64,000 nt of DNA from Cavia porcellus (lineage: Eukaryota > Chordata > Mammalia > Rodentia > Caviidae): NCBI RefSeq assembly GCF_034190915.1, contig NW_026947484.1:184630982-184694981 (forward strand). Direction: 5' to 3'. The notes under the pieces are model-generated. The model searched no databases. It was given only the letters and a program-made list of their open reading frames with translations, and was not told where the DNA came from. The first letter of the stretch is position 1. Each line of letters starts with the position of its first letter. Position numbers and translations under genes: made by a program. Below are positions 11,881 to 23,934 of the stretch, in pieces.

Positions 11881-13682
11881 TGTTTTAAAGATTTAAAAAA
11901 AGTAAAAAAAGATACAGAATTTCAAAACAAGATAATAGGCAATTAACAATGGTTAATAGACTATATTGTTATCTTTAAGGTAGTTACTCAGATTACAATA
12001 TATAGGCAACAAAAATTGATCAAAAATATAAAAAGAAATTTTTAAAATAAATTGATATCTTTATATTCCTGAAAAACTAAATATCTTTTTCCATTTAATT
12101 GATAATAATTTTCTAATAAAATTGGGTAGTAGGATTAAAACTCTGAAGCAAATTATGATATAAACTTTATATACAATGATTTATTTTTAAAACATTTTAA
12201 GTAACATAAATATTGTTTTAAAACATTCAACTTGATATAATCCACTTTAAACTGCTACAGAAATACTTGTAAACCTAAATACTGCACCCATAGTAAAAAT
12301 ATATGTAAAAAAGAAGTCACATGTAAGAAGAAACCCTGAAAAAAAAACATTTGACAACAAAAAAGTCCTGCAAATATTAAACAAAAATGACTAAGAAAAA
12401 ATTGATGAGTTTGATCACATGGAGCCATTTAAAAGTTCTTTCCAATAAACTCTAGCATTTTAATATGAAAATACCAATTTAGGAGGCAGTAAAGATGAGT
12501 ATCCTTTATGTAAAACCTCATTTTTGAAACAATGTTTAAACTCTTTGAATATTTTGCAAATTTCACATCTTACAAATTTTTGTGGAAAGCAAAACCCATA
12601 TCCAACCATAGAAACAGCATGAGCACTTTCATACAGTATTTAGTTGTTTAGGTGGGCCTTTGACCTTGGCTTCACGAAACAGTTTTATCTTTCTAGGACT
12701 TTTGATGAAAAGAACAAAGTGCATCCCTAAGGCCTTTATAGCAGTTGCAAAATGATTTTATGTTTGGAACAATGGTGATGTATTTAGAAGTTTATCACTA
12801 GTCTGAGCCAATAGAAACACAGAAAATGTAAAGAAAATGAGCAAGAATTCACACAAATTTTATACAATCATGTAAAGAGAATTATTCAGATTATCAAAAT
12901 AAGCAAGACTATTCTATACATACTAGTATGTTATGGTTTAAGAAATCTGTGGATAATAAGATGTAAGAGTACTGAGCAGGTTGTGTTAATCAGGCCTTCG
13001 CTTAGGCTCTAAATGTATGAAATCTCACACGTACATAAAATGTTAAGTGGAACACAAGGAAAACTCTGCTGTTATAACTTAGAACTTGAAAAATAAAAGG
13101 TTACAGGTAAATTTGTGTGGTACATTTTGTTTTTGAACCTTACAGGATAGTGGAAGAAGAGCAAAACGACCATTTTTTATGTCGTTCCAGAGGTTAAAGT
13201 GCACATCTTGTTTCTTTAAGAGTTGCTAGAGGTTTCAATCATTAAATTTTTAAAATTCTAGATCTCAGAATAGTATTAATCAGTGTACTTAACAGAAAAT
13301 GCTTCACAGTTTCTAACTAGTTTTAGATTTAGCAAGAGACAGCTCATTATTTATAAGAAACCATGATTTAAAGTGTCTTGAAATTATAATACCTCATATT
13401 TCAATTTGATTTACCCTGTTATCAAGATTACCATATTTTCTTAGTTCTTATGATTCAGATTTATTGATTACTTCACCATTTATCAGAAATCCTTATATTT
13501 TATTTTCCCTTTCTTTTTTTTAATAAAAGGAAAATTTATTGGAGAATAGGAATGGAGAAGAGGACTAGAAAAAGCTTTTGAGAGACAAGAGTGGTCCCAA
13601 ATGGTTTGATGTCCTCACATCTTCTTACATTATTTCGAAAACCATTTATACATTGAAATATTGTATTAATAAATCAATACTT
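11881..13682. other. Unassigned AT-rich sequence
   Basis: No gene found. 12360-12500 faintly recalls L1 ORF2 C-terminal text but too weakly to call. 12590-12780 is slightly GC-richer, with no motif. Confidence 0.4.
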
Positions 13683-13800
13683 TGGCTAGGTATGGTGACT
13701 TATGCCTGTAATCCCAGTACTTAGGAGGTTGAGGCAGGAAGATCAAAGTGAGTTCAAAGTCAGTCTGAGGTACATAGCAAGACCTTGTCTCAAAAAACCA
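13683..13800 (+). mobile_element. B1-like SINE
   Basis: A 7SL-derived head (GGCTAGGTATGGTGACTTAT, then GCCTGTAATCCCAGTACTTA), GAGGTTGAGGCAGGAAGATC, and the end AGCAAGACCTTGTCTCAAAA are all present. Length about 115 bp, a near-complete monomer. Confidence 0.9.
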
Positions 13801-14689
13801 AATCAATACTTTGCATTATGCAAGATTAATATATCATATGATATAATTATTTATTTTAGTGAGTAACATAGCTGCTTATTAACATAATTGCTTATCTTGC
13901 TATCTTGCTTAAAATATGTAAGTAATAATGTACAATTAATTGTATGTTAAGATGTTTTTTACTAGTTTTGCTTAAATTAATATTTCTTAGACATATACAT
14001 AAACAGCTATGAAAATATCTATTGTGGATGGCAAGTTTGCAAGGAATTTAAAAGATTTATAAGTATATATGAAATTAAAAAAATCATTGATTCTTTAATA
14101 AAGTTAGATCTGCCACAGTCTGCCCAATCAAGTGTGCAAGTGGTTATTCAATTTGTGGTAGAGTCCTTAATGTGTAGTAAAACACTATATTCAAAACCCA
14201 GTTTGTAAGGTGATTCCTTATTTTTTAATTCAGAATACATCAGTGTGTGTATGCACAAAATTGTCTATTAACAGATTTAATGGGGTTAGTTACTTCGGGC
14301 TTACATCTGCTGTATGGTGGGACTAGATGCTAGGTTTGATATAAGACACTGTTGTCTTTGGTTTTTGATCATATACATACCATTTTTCTTTAAATATATA
14401 AAACACATAAGGTACTTTGAATGAACGTATGAAATACTTCTTAAATAAAACAATTAAGAAAACATGAACCGTATTCAGCCCAACCATTATTCAGAAATGC
14501 ACACTGATAGAGCTCTGTATTTTCTTTGAGAAGTACCTAATACCCGCATATGCTTCCATATACAGAGTCCTTCCTGGATAGAATCTCAAATGTCTATCTC
14601 CTTTTCAATTGGGAATTGCCATGTGACTAAATTACAGCTAATGGAATACAGAAAGTAGTAACAATCCGACTCCATGCAAGGGAGGTAAA
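13801..14689. other. Unassigned AT-rich sequence
   Basis: No gene or clear repeat. Confidence 0.4.
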
Positions 14690-14870
14690 CATTATGTACT
14701 GTAAACACAATGTTTTCCTCCAGAAAGGAAATGGGATCAAGAGATGTGTGGAGAGGGGAGGGAGTGAAGGGAAAGAGGATGGAAAAGGAATTAAAATGTG
14801 TTATGTACATGCACCAACTCTACACAGGAATTTAAATGTTATGTAATACATAGATGTACTAATAGACTAA
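14690..14870 (+). mobile_element. Old L1 3' UTR fragment
   Basis: GGGAGGGAGTGAAGGGAAAG followed by ATTAAAATGTGTTATGTACA and TGCACCAACTCTACACAGG matches the AG-rich 3' UTR type at 7.5 and 25.7 kb. No ORF2 text was recognised upstream. Confidence 0.55.
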
Positions 14871-15792
14871 AATTTTTAAAATCAGCACTGTCCACTAATT
14901 GCATTCCTGTAGTGATGAAATTCCTCTTTCTTTTTCAGTGGTCTTTTCCTTTCTAACCAATCTCAGTGTAAACAGGTTGATCTTAAATCTATGCCTTGAA
15001 GTCAGAGATTTTTTTTAACATCACTTCCTGAGTGAATGTATTGATGAAGAGAGTCCAAAATCTCTTCTGGATCATTTTCCCAGTTTCATCAGCAAGAAAC
15101 ATTTTCATGTATTTGTATAGCTATTTGGGATGGTCTACTGAAACTCTACAACTACAGAGATCCTGCTTGTGTTTTATAGGATTCAATCACACAATATATA
15201 CTGGTGTCAACTATTTTAAATGTAGATAGTACTGAGCAGAAACCAATGCATTATGATTACTTCTAATGGAGTAAGTGTGTGTGAACATGCCTTAAATTGG
15301 AAAATGAACAAATGTTATTTTAAATGGAACAGAAAGAAAACAAAATGTAGGACCTGTGTAAATCTGCTGTATACATACACCCCAGAATTTTAGATAGAGT
15401 AAAGCTATTTGCTTCTGGAAGCCACAGAATCACCAAATTATTATCTACATATTTAACTGTTGTATTATGTTATAGTATAATAAGCTTTGAGGAAATGTCT
15501 CTACACAACAGACGAATAATAAGTGGAAAACAATGAATAACTGGGAGACTAGATGTGAAATTTAAGTCTTAAATAGCCTCTTGTGTGAGAACTAAAGAAA
15601 AAGAGGCATGAGTGTGCTCTGACATGTTGCAAGGAAAATTGGTACAGCTGAGATCCTGTTGTTTATTCAGCCATGTACCATACATGGTGGGAGATAGATG
15701 AATGTATTTGCCTGTGCCTATTGTGAATGGGTTAATGTAAAGTCAAAATGTATCAGTCATTTGGGGCTCTTTGTTGAAGGGAGACAAGAGCC

Positions 15793-15798
<6 letters not shown>
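14871..15798. other. Unassigned AT-rich sequence
   Basis: No gene or repeat recognised. Confidence 0.4.
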
Positions 15799-15836
<38 letters not shown>

Positions 15837-15838
15837 TG
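15799..15838. repeat. (TG)n microsatellite
   Basis: TG units with a single TA interruption near 15829-15830. Confidence 0.97.
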
Positions 15839-17984
15839 ATTTTCATTGTCCTTCGGTCAGGCACTGGCTTATAGGTTGGCCCCCTACAAATAATATGGAG
15901 AATCAAATATAGTATATTATATTTTTCAAAGTAGTGGTAAATTGAATTATTTTTTCACCAACACAGATTAGAACAGGCAAACAAAAGATGATAGAAAAGT
16001 TTGTGTTATCTTCAGAGAACAGGACTTTGTTTCATTTGCAAATAGAAAAAAAAAGTTGGGTAAGGAAATTCAAAGGTGCAATTATGGTAAAGTTCTGGGG
16101 AATAAAATGTAATGTTTTGAACTAGATCTCAGTTTTTAAACACTAAATTTATTTTTTTTTTATGAAACATTTTTTAAAGTAAGATATATGAGATTCTCCA
16201 GAGGTAAAAATGTATATGAGGAGCAGAAATTTCTGGGAAGTAATAACACATTTATGAAAGAAACAATAGACAGAGGACTCCCTGAGTTCATAAGGATTTA
16301 AAGATATCTAGCTTAAAGATGCACATATTTTTGCAGATTCTCTCCTAATTGAAAATATGCAAAACAGTTAATATGAGTTTTTGAATTATGTAGTATATGA
16401 CTTACTATATTCCCTCACTTCTTGTCAAATAAATCCTAATCTACATATAAATTAGAGAGGGCAAAATACATACATAACACAGAGACTGTATATTTGGAAC
16501 TGACGGTACAAATATTTCTGGTTCCATGTGATACTATGCACCTCACGAGTTAACGTCGAAAGGAAACAGGTTTTGCCTCTTTTTCCTGAGGTGTTTGTGA
16601 TCTCTTCCTTATCTATCCCTGTTTACATTCTCTTTTTTTCCCTTCTCTATTTCCCTATCTTCCATCCTGACAGCAAATGTGGCATTGAGAGCTGACCTTC
16701 AGGCCCCAAAGAAATGCATACGATACCATACCTTGAAATACCATAAAGAAATCTAAGCTTGCAGGGACCCGGGCACCAATTCAGTGTCTAAACGTGACCT
16801 TTCAGTCAGATGGAGAAATGATTCTTCGGGTAATTCCAGCCCTCAATCCCTAGATGTTTTGAAACAGAATCAAATCTTAAATGATCAGTTTAAATTGCAG
16901 CCCCATGGGATTCATAAATATGATCAATGATTATTTTAGTACATTAAATTCTGTAAGGATTCAACCCTCATTTTTTTTTCATTTATTATGTGGTCTAAAG
17001 ATCTCCCCTCCTTTCTTGATCTAACTATTAAATTGGTGGACTCATTGAGGCCCAATAATGACATTCTAGAAACCATGCCTTTCATACTTTTGTATTATTG
17101 TGACCATTTTGTATTTTGTAAATATTAAAATGTGTAATTCAATCTTTGCAATTCTTTCTGAATTCTGCCTTTATTCTTCCTTAAAGCTGTCTTTTTCTTT
17201 GCCTTGTTTTTGTAAAGATCCATTAATTTTTATGGTTGGTATCACACAATTTCAAAAAATCATTAGCTTGAAATTATACCCATTGATAATTTCATGATTA
17301 TGTAATGTAAAAGTCTCCATTTTCATCTGGAAACCTGATAAGGGATAAATCTACTAACACATGAACTAAAATAACATAATACATCTATTTCCTTGTATCT
17401 TTAAAATGCATTGAAACTTATTAAAACAAGCAAAAATTTTAATAAAAGGATAATGTATCCTCTCATTTGAGTATCCATTCACTATAATAATCCAATAATT
17501 AGGACTTCTCTGAGTAAGTAAGACCCTACCAAACCGTCTACATTTTAATTAATACAAAATCAAAGGAGCAAGAAATTTATTAACATCTAATGTCCTTTCA
17601 CCTTTGCCGTATACTATAATCTAATCAAGAAAATAGCATCCTATCACCTTCAGCATATTCTGTTCATTAAAAGTAAGTTGTAAATCGTAACCAAACTCAA
17701 AGGGAGCAATTTATACAAGCTATGACTATTCAATTATAATATGAGAATTGAGAAATTTTAGGTCCAGTGATCAAGGCAATTATATTCATGCGAGTAAATA
17801 TGTATTTTAAAATCACTTATACAATGAACAAAATATTTATTTTGCATTGAATACAGATACGTGCATTTCAATAATGATGGCTATAAAGGAAGTTGTTTAC
17901 CTGCTCTAAGAAGGAATCAGACAAAAATGATAAAAACTTATATTTCCACAGAGACACAATGTATTGCAAGAGCAAAAATAATTA
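15839..17984. other. Unassigned AT-rich sequence
   Basis: No frame with coding character. 16500-16880 is GC-richer (GTTAACGTCGAAAGG, CAGGGACCCGGGCACC) but shows no repeat or exon signal I can defend. Confidence 0.4.
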
Positions 17985-18850
17985 TTTAGAGCAAAAAAAA
18001 AAATCACTGAAAAAGTGACTCCATAGTAACAGAAAAAACGCACTGAGAATAACTGAATCAAAGATAGGAAAAGTAATTCTGCATTTCACAGTGCTTTCTC
18101 CAATAACAAACCTGCTAATAGTGGCTTGATCTATCCCTCTGAGTTCGGTCAGATTTGAATAAAATCTGTCAATACAAAACAGCAATCTAACAAACCAGAT
18201 TTAAATAAGATCAGTCATGATAAAACAGTGTAAGTTATACAGGGCTTCAGATTAAGTTAACAGGAAATTAAGGATGATTACCGTGTTATATCCTGCTATT
18301 TTGGGGATAGCTATCTGTGCCCTCTAATCTAGTACAAGTAGACAAACTGAAGCAGAACACAAGCCATCTAAACAGAGCAGTGTGAGTAATTTGGGTTTTA
18401 AGTCCTGAAACACTATTAACAGTATCCTCTGCCTTCTTTTTTTAGACTATTCCTCTCCTTTCACTCCAACAGGGTGCATTGCACATTTTGATTCCCACCA
18501 ACTCCCTCAGTTTTTAGATTGCGGGAGAAAACTGCTATTTCCCTAAGTGGTTCCAAACCTTCTCACTCCTAGACTTGATCTCAAAGTTGTATTCCTTTAC
18601 CTACAAAAGCCTCAAGATTTTCCTTCGTTATAGCTAAGTAGTTCTCTATTGCACGTAAGTATCCTGTCTTTCCAACCTATCTGCAGGTGCTGGTCAAGTT
18701 AGCCCTATTTCTCTCTGGTTCCGTGTCATGTAGAGCATGGTTTTTTTCATATTTGATTCTCAGTCCATAAACCCTTTTCAGGTTAATTATATTCCCTATA
18801 CTGAGCATCTTGGTGGACGGTACCTCCTGATCTACTATGCCTGTCTTTCT

Positions 18851-18877
18851 TTTTTTTAATTTTTCTTTCTTTCCTTT

Positions 18878-18931
<54 letters not shown>

Positions 18932-18948
18932 TTCCTTCCTTCCTTCCT

Positions 18949-19004
<56 letters not shown>

Positions 19005-19013
19005 TATTTCTAG
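18851..19013. repeat. (TTTC)n/(TTCC)n microsatellite inside HAL1 copy D
   Basis: About 150 bp of CTTT units with a central CCTT block. At the same point copy A (near 1135) has only a short A-rich AACAAAAAGAAACAGCAG segment, so the array grew in situ after insertion. Confidence 0.95.
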
Positions 19014-19449
19014 TGTATCAAGGCCATCTATGTTAGCGATTATAACCAATCTTTTCTGCCTCATTTCTGCTATGCTAATTTTCTGCCATTGGTTGTCTAT
19101 TTTTCTCCTTCATTCCACCTTCTGCCCTATCACTGAGGCCTCTATGCCACCATTCCTGAAATCCTGTTTTATTTTTCCCTCTCTCTCTTTCTAGAGTGTC
19201 CTTTAGTCTTCTCTATAGGGCTGGATTGGTAGTCACTTATTCCCCCAGTTCCTCTTTGTCTTGGAAGCATCTTGTTTCTCCATTAATTTCTAGAGACAGT
19301 TTTGCAGGGTACATCAATATGGTTATTTTCTCTCAGGGCTTAGAATACTTTGCTCCAAGCTTCATGGTTTAATGGTCTATGTTGAGAAGTCTGCCATGAT
19401 TTTGATGGGTTTTCCTTTATAGGTGAATCGTTTCTTTTCTCTCACAGTT

Positions 19450-19856
19450 GGTTGCCCCTTTCCTGTGACAGGGTCTTACTCCCTGCACTCACCGCAGGTT
19501 AATGAAGGTGACTATGCTGGCTCTGTTCTCCATTGGGCTCGCCGACCTCCAACTTCAGTGTGATCGCGGATCCCGTGGGTCTCAGTGGTGCAAGTTCATT
19601 GGCTCCAGCAATTCGCGGTGGCATGAGTTCCGGAAGCTCTGGCAAGAGCACTGTGGCTGCTAATCTTAGCTGCCCCAATGGTAGCCCCAGGACGGCATGT
19701 TTGACCAACTCATTTCCTTTTAGTTTCTTCCTGGGTTGAAAAGATCCATATCCCTCTGTCTGGACCTCTGGAAAATGTTTTATTCAGGCATCTGAGTTGT
19801 GTCTCCCAGGGAGTCTCCATATGCTGCTACTTACCAATCCACCATCTTTTCCCTTT
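19450..19856 (-). promoter_or_regulatory. Putative L1/HAL1 5' UTR (internal promoter region)
   Basis: This GC-rich stretch holds several CpGs (on +: GATCGCGGATCCCGTGGG, CAATTCGCGGTGGC), against an AT-rich, CpG-poor background. On the minus strand it starts with an AAGATGGTGG-type L1 5' end and stands where an L1 5' UTR should. The two overlapping open frames here (19499-19708 - and 19533-19739 +) reflect composition, not genes. Promoter activity is inferred from L1 biology. Confidence 0.5.
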
Positions 19857-20024
19857 AAGACAAAGTATATAACTGGAATTCTGACAAAGAAAGTACACAG
19901 GATAATTAAAAAAAAAAATAGAAACAAAAAAACATATGAAGTATTTTTCCCTGAGTTATCCTAAGGACAAGACTATTTAGCTCTTAATGGTTCAATCTGG
20001 AATCTATTCCTGAGTACCTCTAAG

Positions 20025-20390
20025 ATGCTGCCTCTTTTTTGCCCTAATTTAGTCACTGTGTCATATCATTTGCTTTATTGCAGTATACTGAAGCTCTTGT
20101 GTACTTTCAAATATTCAGTCATAGAAAACATCTTTGTATCTGTCTACCTTGAGCTGAACTTTCTCCCTTTTTTTCTCTTTCTTCATTTTTGTTTGTTGAG
20201 TCTTTTTAATTTCTATAAGATGACTTCTAGAATAACTTCAGTTTTTTTTCATGTTTTTCATTATATAATTCACTAGAATTCTGTGTTTTCGTATGTAACA
20301 CTGCTTTAAGTCTGCCCCACATATTTTGATAAGTTATGTTTATTAATATGCAGTTCAATTTTTTTCAGTTTCCCTAATGATTTATGTTTT
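20025..20390 (-). mobile_element. Possible old L1 5' region, antisense
   Basis: CCCCACATATTTTGATAAG, then AATATGCAGTTCAATTTTTT, then TTTCCCTAATGATTTATG resembles the antisense of old mammalian L1 5' regions. Recognition by wording only. Confidence 0.35.
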
Positions 20391-20485
20391 GTTTTGTCTT
20401 GTTTTCTTTTAAACCAGAGATCAAACTCACAACCTTTCACTTTGCAGGCAAGTACTTGAGCACTGAGCTAATCCCCCACCCATGA
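20391..20485 (-). mobile_element. ID-like tRNA-derived SINE
   Basis: On + it reads AACCAGAGATCAAACTCACA, ACTTTGCAGGCAAGTACTTG, then CACTGAGCTAATCCCCCACC. This is the reverse complement of an ID-like tRNA head with A and B boxes, with a T-rich (poly-A complement) stretch before it. Confidence 0.75.
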
Positions 20486-20524
20486 TTTCATTATTGATTA
20501 TAGACTATTCATAATTCTCTCTCA

Positions 20525-20630
20525 TCTAGGTACCGTGGCGTGTCCTGTTGGTAACAACACATGGGAGATGGGTCCAGGAGGATTTCTAGCCTAGGTAATA
20601 CAGTGAAACCTCATTTCACAAAAACAAAGT
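20525..20630 (+). mobile_element. B1-like SINE, degraded
   Basis: GGTACCGTGGCGTGTCCTG, then CCTAGGTAATACAGTGAAAC and CTCATTTCACAAAAACAAAG follow the 7SL-derived monomer order, with many substitutions. Confidence 0.55.
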
Positions 20631-22059
20631 ATTAATGTTACTTGTCAATATTAATCATTTTTCTGAACATATGTAGGAGATGTATGGCAGACAGATAGCA
20701 AGAGTACAGTAGAACAATCTCTCTCTACATAGCCATTATCTTTCATAATCTTTCATGTTATCCTCATTGTGACTGTGGGTAAGATCTGTCAGTTCCGGCC
20801 AATGGAAGGTGTACAGGTGAAAAATTTTTTAGATGTAATTAAGTTCCCAAATCCACTGATTTTGAGGTAATCAGCAGAAGTGATTCTGGGGGTGCCTGAC
20901 TTAATCAGGTAAGAACCCTTTAATAAGAGCATGTCTTTTTTCAGGAAGAAAATTATTATAAATGCATCACTTGTAAGAGAGGAGTCTTTACTTCTATGCC
21001 TATAAGGCAAATTCCAATGTTTTATTCCAAAGGTAATAACCAGCAGACATTGACGACCAGAAACACAAAGAAAGACTCACATATTTAAATAGTTTTCAAG
21101 TCATTATCTGAAAATGATTTTTATAATTATGCTTCAAATATTACAATAGGAATAATTTATCTTTATAGTTTAATATAAAATAGAATTTTAACAGCAAAAT
21201 AATGCAAAGTAAAGACAAAAATGTGTTTTTACATGTTTAAAAGTGCTACATTATTTGGATTATATCTGTTTAAGGGACTATTACATCTGTTTAAGAGACT
21301 ATTACAAATACTTTTAGAAGCATTGGCAAATTCAGTATACTTGATAACACAATGGTAATAAAGGAATTATCATTGTAACACCTGATTTTCTGTATTTTTA
21401 GATAAGTACAGAGACAATTTTTATACAACATGAAAATGCTTATAGCTTATTTTTAGTAAAATGAATTGTAAAAACCATAATAAAAATAGTACCATTTATT
21501 TGATTTCAAAGATAAGAATAAGACTTAAAATTCTGACCTTTATTCACATACAAACTATCATACTTTCTATTAGGAAACCCAAAAGCATTATTGTCATTTA
21601 ATAAAGCAATAATTATCTATGAAAGTTGATACAAAAATTTAAAAACTTTGAGCACATCTTGCTCATTAGTTTTGTGCTCAGTCAAGATTCTGGCAAATGA
21701 TAGCCAGTTTTCTGTTGGACTCTACTTGTCCTTGTCCTTCCTGGAGGACAGTCCTATAGTCTTCTATTAGTCTCTGCACAGCAAATTAACATTTTAAAAA
21801 TTTACTTTCCACACTGAGAAGACTTGAACATGATTTCCATAGATATGCATTAACAAAGACCTAATACCCCCTAAATTAGTATTTTAAAATTACTTTTCTA
21901 ATATGAACAATGTGAAGCCATGGTTGAAATATTCTACAGAAAATACCAATAATAAAAAGGGGGGAAAGCATAAAATTATTTTCTTACCAGGTGATTTTCT
22001 TAGTAATTGTTTTGTGGTAGGGCTGATATCCATTAGCTTAACTATCTCATATTGACTGC
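20631..22059. other. Mostly unassigned AT-rich sequence
   Basis: No gene. 20830-20940 (TTTTGAGGTAATCAGCAGAA, then ATCAGGTAAGAACCCTTT) faintly resembles an LTR-derived repeat. 21264-21305 is a 21-bp tandem duplication (ATCTGTTTAAGGGACTATTAC then the same with one change). Confidence 0.4.
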
Positions 22060-22434
22060 TTTTATGGTTTATGTCTGCATGTCCCTCTAAAAACTTATGC
22101 AGTCATGGAAGCAGCCTTCTAGAATTTGTGATTTATTCTTGGACCAATGCTGAGATTATGGCTGTTAGTGCTACACCAACCCTCAAGTGAATAGCCTCCA
22201 TGCAATGTAAAGGATAGATAAAGTCTTGTCTATGTGCTCTTTCCCTTTTCTTCTTATTGCATTTGTTGCTTTCTGGACATGATGAACTGTTACCCTTTGT
22301 CATATATCACTCTGCCTTGGAGTCAGTTAAATATGGACTGAAACTTTCACAAAAGATGAGCAAAATAAACCTTTTTTCCCCTTAATTTTGAGTGTCAGGT
22401 AGTTTGTCACAGTAAGAGAAAGTTGACTAAGACA
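22060..22434 (+). repeat. MaLR 5' LTR
   Basis: It reads from TTTTATGGTTTATGTCTGCA to GTTGACTAAGACA and is colinear with the 3' LTR. Shared blocks include TAAAGTCTTGTCT, TATGGACTGAAACTTTCACA and GAGCAAAATAAACC (polyadenylation signal AATAAA). Confidence 0.8.
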
Positions 22435-23934
22435 GAATTTGGTACTGATATTGGGGTAATTGTTGTGTCTATACCTGACAATGTGTTTCAAGAGCCTTTG
22501 GTAGTTGCTTATGGGAAAAGTTTGGAAAGGTTTAGAGATGTTGCCTGGAAGAGTAATGTTGAATGTTTTAGGTTTTTCTGCCTAAGAGATTCCAGTCAGA
22601 GTTCAGATCAAGAAGGATGACAATAATCCTGCTGATAAAGACCAGGCTCAGGAGATTTCTCTGGGCAGGATTGCATAAGTTGTTGGAGTCCAGATATATG
22701 TCTGTTATGGCTTGGCAAATAGTTTTTTTGCTCCTGTCTAGACACTTTCCCTGAGACTAAGATTAATGGTGGCAGACCAATTAAACTGACAGAAAAATTT
22801 TCAAAACAGTTGAATGTTGAGGCAGTGGCATAGCTATTGTTGGGAGCTTCAGATCGATCTATGATACAAATGAAACAGACAGAGCCAGGAAAATATTTTA
22901 GAATGTGAGTTTGGCCAGAAAGAAAGATCTACTAAAGCTATGGGCTACAAAGATAGAGCTAAGGAAGTCACCACTGATGAAGAGAAATAGAAATATATAA
23001 AAGATAGCCTGTGGGCATCACAAAAACAGCATGATTTTACCCTTTATGCCCTCAAAACTACAAAATAAAATACTTTGCTTTGAGGAGAACGTTGCAGAAC
23101 ACTATGTTCCAGAATGGCAGTGGCAGCAGCTGCACCAAGTGCCAAAATGGTAGCAGTTGTACCAGATTCCTGAATGGCAGGAACATAAAAAATTTGTTCT
23201 TCAGAATTAGGTTTAGAGTCCCCATTGATCCAGGCACTGGATCTCTATAGTTAAGGCAGAAGAAATCTTGGCTACCATTCCAGCTGGCAGCAGATCTTGG
23301 CATTATCCACCTGACCCTAGTTTTAAGTGCATGTAGAGTGCAAGAGTTTTTAGCTTCAGATTTGTGAAAAGGTCTGGAAGGCCAGGCAGTGTGCCTATGA
23401 GAGAGCATTGTGTCAGTCTACAACCATAAAACCATAGGTGCAGTGGAAAGGCCAAAAGTTTAGAAAATTCAGAAATGGGGAGTCTCTGAGAGAAATTGTA
23501 AGTAAGAGGTAGAATTGGCCCAAGAAAAATTGTATGGGGCTACCACCAGAAGTGGTGTGTGCATGGAGCTGCACAAATCCTTTAGAGCTTATAATTTGCC
23601 ACAGATTGCTTCAGAAGCTGGACATGGAACAATGGGACTTAATGTTTTCCCTACTGGAGTTTGGACTTGCTTTATTCCCATTTCTTTGTATTCTTTTTTG
23701 TAGCTTTTGGAATGGAAAAGTTTATCTTGTGCCACTGAATGCTGAAATTGTTTAATTTTGTTTTCATTTGTACAGGGACTTGTAGCTAAGAGATTGCCTT
23801 AGATCTCAGAAGGAACTTGGGACTTGGACTTATCAGCAATGCTGAAACTGTTAGGATTTTGACAACTTTTGAAGATGAACTAAATACCATTTATATAAAG
23901 GTATACATAAGCCTTTGAGAATCCAGGGGTGGAA
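22435..23934 (+). repeat. MaLR internal region
   Basis: Non-coding internal sequence between the LTRs. The open frames at 22423-22620 and 23515-23755 are short and have no retroviral motif. Blocks near 22770-22830 and 23630-23880 recur in order at 53.0 and 53.35-53.56 kb, supporting a shared family. Confidence 0.7.

Larger units (their letters stand above)
17985..19856 (-). mobile_element. HAL1-like element, copy D, internally deleted and with an expanded microsatellite
   Basis: Read on the minus strand, a GC-rich L1-type 5' UTR (19856 down to about 19450, starting near AAGATGGTGGATTGG) joins directly to the ORF1 C-terminal domain (19445-19200: ACCTATAAAGGAAAACCC, then AACTGTCTCTAGAAATTAAT). 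The HAL1 linker, an ORF2 tail near 18650 and a 3' UTR follow. The linker, tail and proximal 3' UTR match copy A. The ORF1 coiled coil and RRM are missing. A (CTTT)n array interrupts the linker at 18851-19013. The 3' boundary (18150-17985) is uncertain and no target-site duplication was found. Confidence 0.7.

Noticed and set aside
18783..19064. Lys/Glu repeat protein on the minus strand
   Set aside because: It is translation of the (GAAA)n microsatellite inside HAL1 copy D.
19499..19739. GC-rich open frames on both strands that look protein-like
   Set aside because: They lie in the L1-type 5' UTR of copy D. Openness on both strands reflects GC content and there is no known domain.
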